DNA of 61,175 bases from NCBI GenBank assembly GCA_016930175.1, contig JAFGHJ010000026.1:1-61175 (forward strand), written 5' to 3'. The position numbers and the translations under genes were made by a program. Under the pieces are notes generated by a model that was not told the origin of the DNA, ran no database searches, and was given only the letters and a program-made list of their open reading frames with translations. The stretch comes from Caldifarciminota bacterium. GTDB taxonomy: Bacteria; Hydrothermota; UBA3072. Below, one piece after another: positions 59,532 through 61,175 of the stretch. Position 1 is the stretch's first letter. Each line of letters starts with the position of its first letter.

Positions 59532-61019
59532 CTATTTTATTGGTATTGAGACTTTTACTCTCTCTCCGGTCTTTTCATTTACAATGAAGTAAATCCCGCA
59601 GTTAACTTTTTCGCCTTTTACATCTTTCAAATCCCAGCTGTCTCCGGTTAATTTAGCTATTTCTCTTCCAGCTATATCGTAAACGGTCGCGCCTGCTGAG
59701 CTTAGTTTTACAACACTCCCGGGCAGGACAATTTCACTTCTTATTTTATCTTCATTCTCTTTTGAATTCTCGGCAATTCCGCTGTACCAGGGAGCGTCGA
59801 AATATAAATTTCCCATGGCATCATTATATACAACTCCGGACCCTGTCCCGGATGCTCCGGGAGAGTATACTATTTCCGGGATGGAACCGAACAATCCTCC
59901 GCTGACATCGGTAGTGTCATGCCAGTTCGTAGGGGCACCTTCAGAAGACCATCTCCAATAGTTGTTATAAAGAGGCAGAGGAATCGGATCGCCAAGAACA
60001 TGTAAAACACAGTAAGTGATGTTCATATATTGGTTGGGTGCGACCTCATAGCCTCTTATATCGGAGATAACCCCTGCGGTGCTTCCCTGAATAATTGTGT
60101 CTATGTCGGTGCTCCAGTTGGCTCCACCGTCTACCGAATGTTTATAAAGAAGGTCCCAGCGTTCTGTTCCTGTGTTTCTCTTAGAAAAGAGTGTGTAAAC
60201 CAATTGTCCGTTATCGGGCAGGGTTGTTGTGGCTCCTATCCTCGGATATACGATGTCTGCGTTGATGGTGTCGGCGGTTGAGTGTATTATTATAGTAGTT
60301 GGGGGATGTATATTTCCTCTATCCCTATATGGCCTTGTTCGTACTCCTTTAACGGCGGCGTCGGTATTCGAATAAGTCAAATATAAGGTAGAATCGCTTA
60401 TTGTGAGGTCGCAATCGCAGTAGTACCCGTCAAGTGTGTAGCGACGTTCGATTAGTGACCAGGATGCACCTCTGTCGGTCGATTTATATACAAATATTGA
60501 GTCGCTGCCACCATCAATGTTAAGGATAAATGCCCTGTATAGATGAAAAGGTTCGAAGTCATCGCGAACAAGAGTAGGAGAGAGAAATTCAGCAGTGCCA
60601 GCAGTCGCTTCATGATTCAAGTACTGGTTTCCTCCTTCGTAAAACTTGTAGTATTCTATATGGTCTTCAGTTCCCGCTGTGTTTGAAGCATGCGCTGATA
60701 CATATAGTGTGTCGTCCCTTGTTGCGACAAGGTCAATGCCTTTCATATCTCCAGTCATAAAGAGTTTAGAATTCCATTCTTCCCATGTCAAACCGTGGTC
60801 CTGGGAGCGAAAGATAACAATGCCTGGGTAATCGCCCAGATAGAATCCGGAATCAACTCCGGCTGCCACATATATATCTCCGGTTGTATAATTGTAATCT
60901 GCGGCAAAAACAACAGGACCAAGAGAATCTTCTATCAGCACATCTGGGAAATCCCACCGGGAGTCACTCGTAGGTACTACACCTTGAGACACTAAAAGCA
61001 AAGACATTAATAGGAACAT
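59532..61019 (-). CDS. Secreted BNR-repeat protein with sorting domain
   Basis: A 495-residue protein with an N-terminal signal (MFLLMSLLLVSQGVVP), Asp-box-like words (RSQDHGLTWEEW, KSTDRGASWSLI, SVDGGANWSTD) and a C-terminal sorting-domain tail (GATVYDIAGREIAKL, NCGIYFIVNEKTGERV). It shares the plan, not close sequence, with the gene at 57579. SD AGGAGGG. Confidence 0.83.
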   Translation of the reverse strand: MFLLMSLLLVSQGVVPTSDSRWDFPDVLIEDSLGPVVFAADYNYTTGDIYVAAGVDSGFYLGDYPGIVIFRSQDHGLTWEEWNSKLFMTGDMKGIDLVATRDDTLYVSAHASNTAGTEDHIEYYKFYEGGNQYLNHEATAGTAEFLSPTLVRDDFEPFHLYRAFILNIDGGSDSIFVYKSTDRGASWSLIERRYTLDGYYCDCDLTISDSTLYLTYSNTDAAVKGVRTRPYRDRGNIHPPTTIIIHSTADTINADIVYPRIGATTTLPDNGQLVYTLFSKRNTGTERWDLLYKHSVDGGANWSTDIDTIIQGSTAGVISDIRGYEVAPNQYMNITYCVLHVLGDPIPLPLYNNYWRWSSEGAPTNWHDTTDVSGGLFGSIPEIVYSPGASGTGSGVVYNDAMGNLYFDAPWYSGIAENSKENEDKIRSEIVLPGSVVKLSSAGATVYDIAGREIAKLTGDSWDLKDVKGEKVNCGIYFIVNEKTGERVKVSIPIK

Positions 61020-61084
61020 AAAAACCCTCCTTTTTTATTCCGTTTTATTTGAAACAATAAAACTACACGAAAAAACTCCTGTAA

Positions 61085-61112
61085 TTAGTAAAAAAAGTAC
61101 AATCAGGGACAA
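61085..61112 (-). promoter_or_regulatory. Possible promoter of the second sorting-domain gene
   Basis: Minus-strand TTGTCC (61112-61107), 16-base spacer, TACTAA (61090-61085). Spacing fits the local norm, boxes are weaker. Confidence 0.4.
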
Positions 61113-61175
61113 AATGTGTTTTATTATATTATTTCTCCTCTTACGTTAGTATTATTGTAATGATTAACAATTAAA

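Noticed and set aside
1-61175. Insertion sequences, prophage or integron
   Set aside because: No transposase, integrase, recombinase or phage structural gene is visible anywhere in the window.

Overview
The window comes from an AT-rich bacterium with short intergenic gaps and many genes that overlap by 1-14 bases (ATGA or TTGA junctions). The gene mix is a complete V-type ATPase, two secreted beta-propeller-like proteins with C-terminal sorting domains of the type IX secretion kind, pyruvate phosphate dikinase, an inositol-phospholipid pair, an orphan Rhs tip and intergenic DNA full of short repeated words. This fits an uncultured lineage of the WOR-3/Stahlbacteria or Cloacimonadota sort. That placement is inference from gene content; no rRNA is present to test it.

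Layout. 1-1763: truncated mtaB, a LapA-like membrane protein and tRNA-Asp. 2120-4768: a consensus promoter followed by small Cys-rich and membrane proteins, a beta-barrel-like protein and a DUF4019 lipoprotein. 5003-12946: DUF763, a LolA-like protein, a glycosyltransferase, a GT9-like protein with a GlcD-type FAD oxidase, acpS, and a tRNA-Arg-eno-ftsB unit. 13054-22954: a long housekeeping operon (rpsR, rplI, DUF151, dtd, yicC, gmk, rpoZ-like, coaBC, UDG, dnaB, mlaF-like, radA, degenerate PIN-TRAM, ispD). 22951-26514: an accessory stretch with an Rhs tip and possible immunity gene, a Doc toxin-antitoxin pair, a PPC-domain protein, a pseudopilin-like protein and an EF-Tu-domain-like protein. 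26743-36444: the V-ATPase operon (H-I-K-E-C-F-A-B-D) plus a CAP-domain protein. 36573-39690: ppdK and an orphan promoter-to-terminator unit that looks like a small RNA. 39784-45843: glycosyltransferases, a PEBP protein, a patatin-like lipase and phosphohexomutase. 45945-54611: a DUF4388-like protein, rsmI, CDP-alcohol phosphatidyltransferase, ino1, tmk, ctpA, rimO and recJ. 54608-61019 (minus strand): UbiA, a TPR membrane protein and two sorting-domain proteins.

The promoters share one form, TTGACA-like then a 16-bp spacer then TATAAT-like (one has 17). In four genes (mtaB, DUF763, glcD, a GT28-like gene) the -10 box ends only 5-6 bases before the ATG and no Shine-Dalgarno sequence is present, so these mRNAs should be leaderless. 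Three reading frames seem to start at CTG, ATA or ATT behind good Shine-Dalgarno sequences. Several unrelated families of palindromic or tandem-word repeats fill nearly every gap, often touch stop codons, and in two cases supply the end of the protein.

The strongest candidates for something undescribed are the orphan RNA unit at 39423-39690, the self-complementary GTTAGTG/CCAAC repeat family, the leaderless promoter class, and the mix of Rhs debris and toxin-antitoxin genes after ispD.
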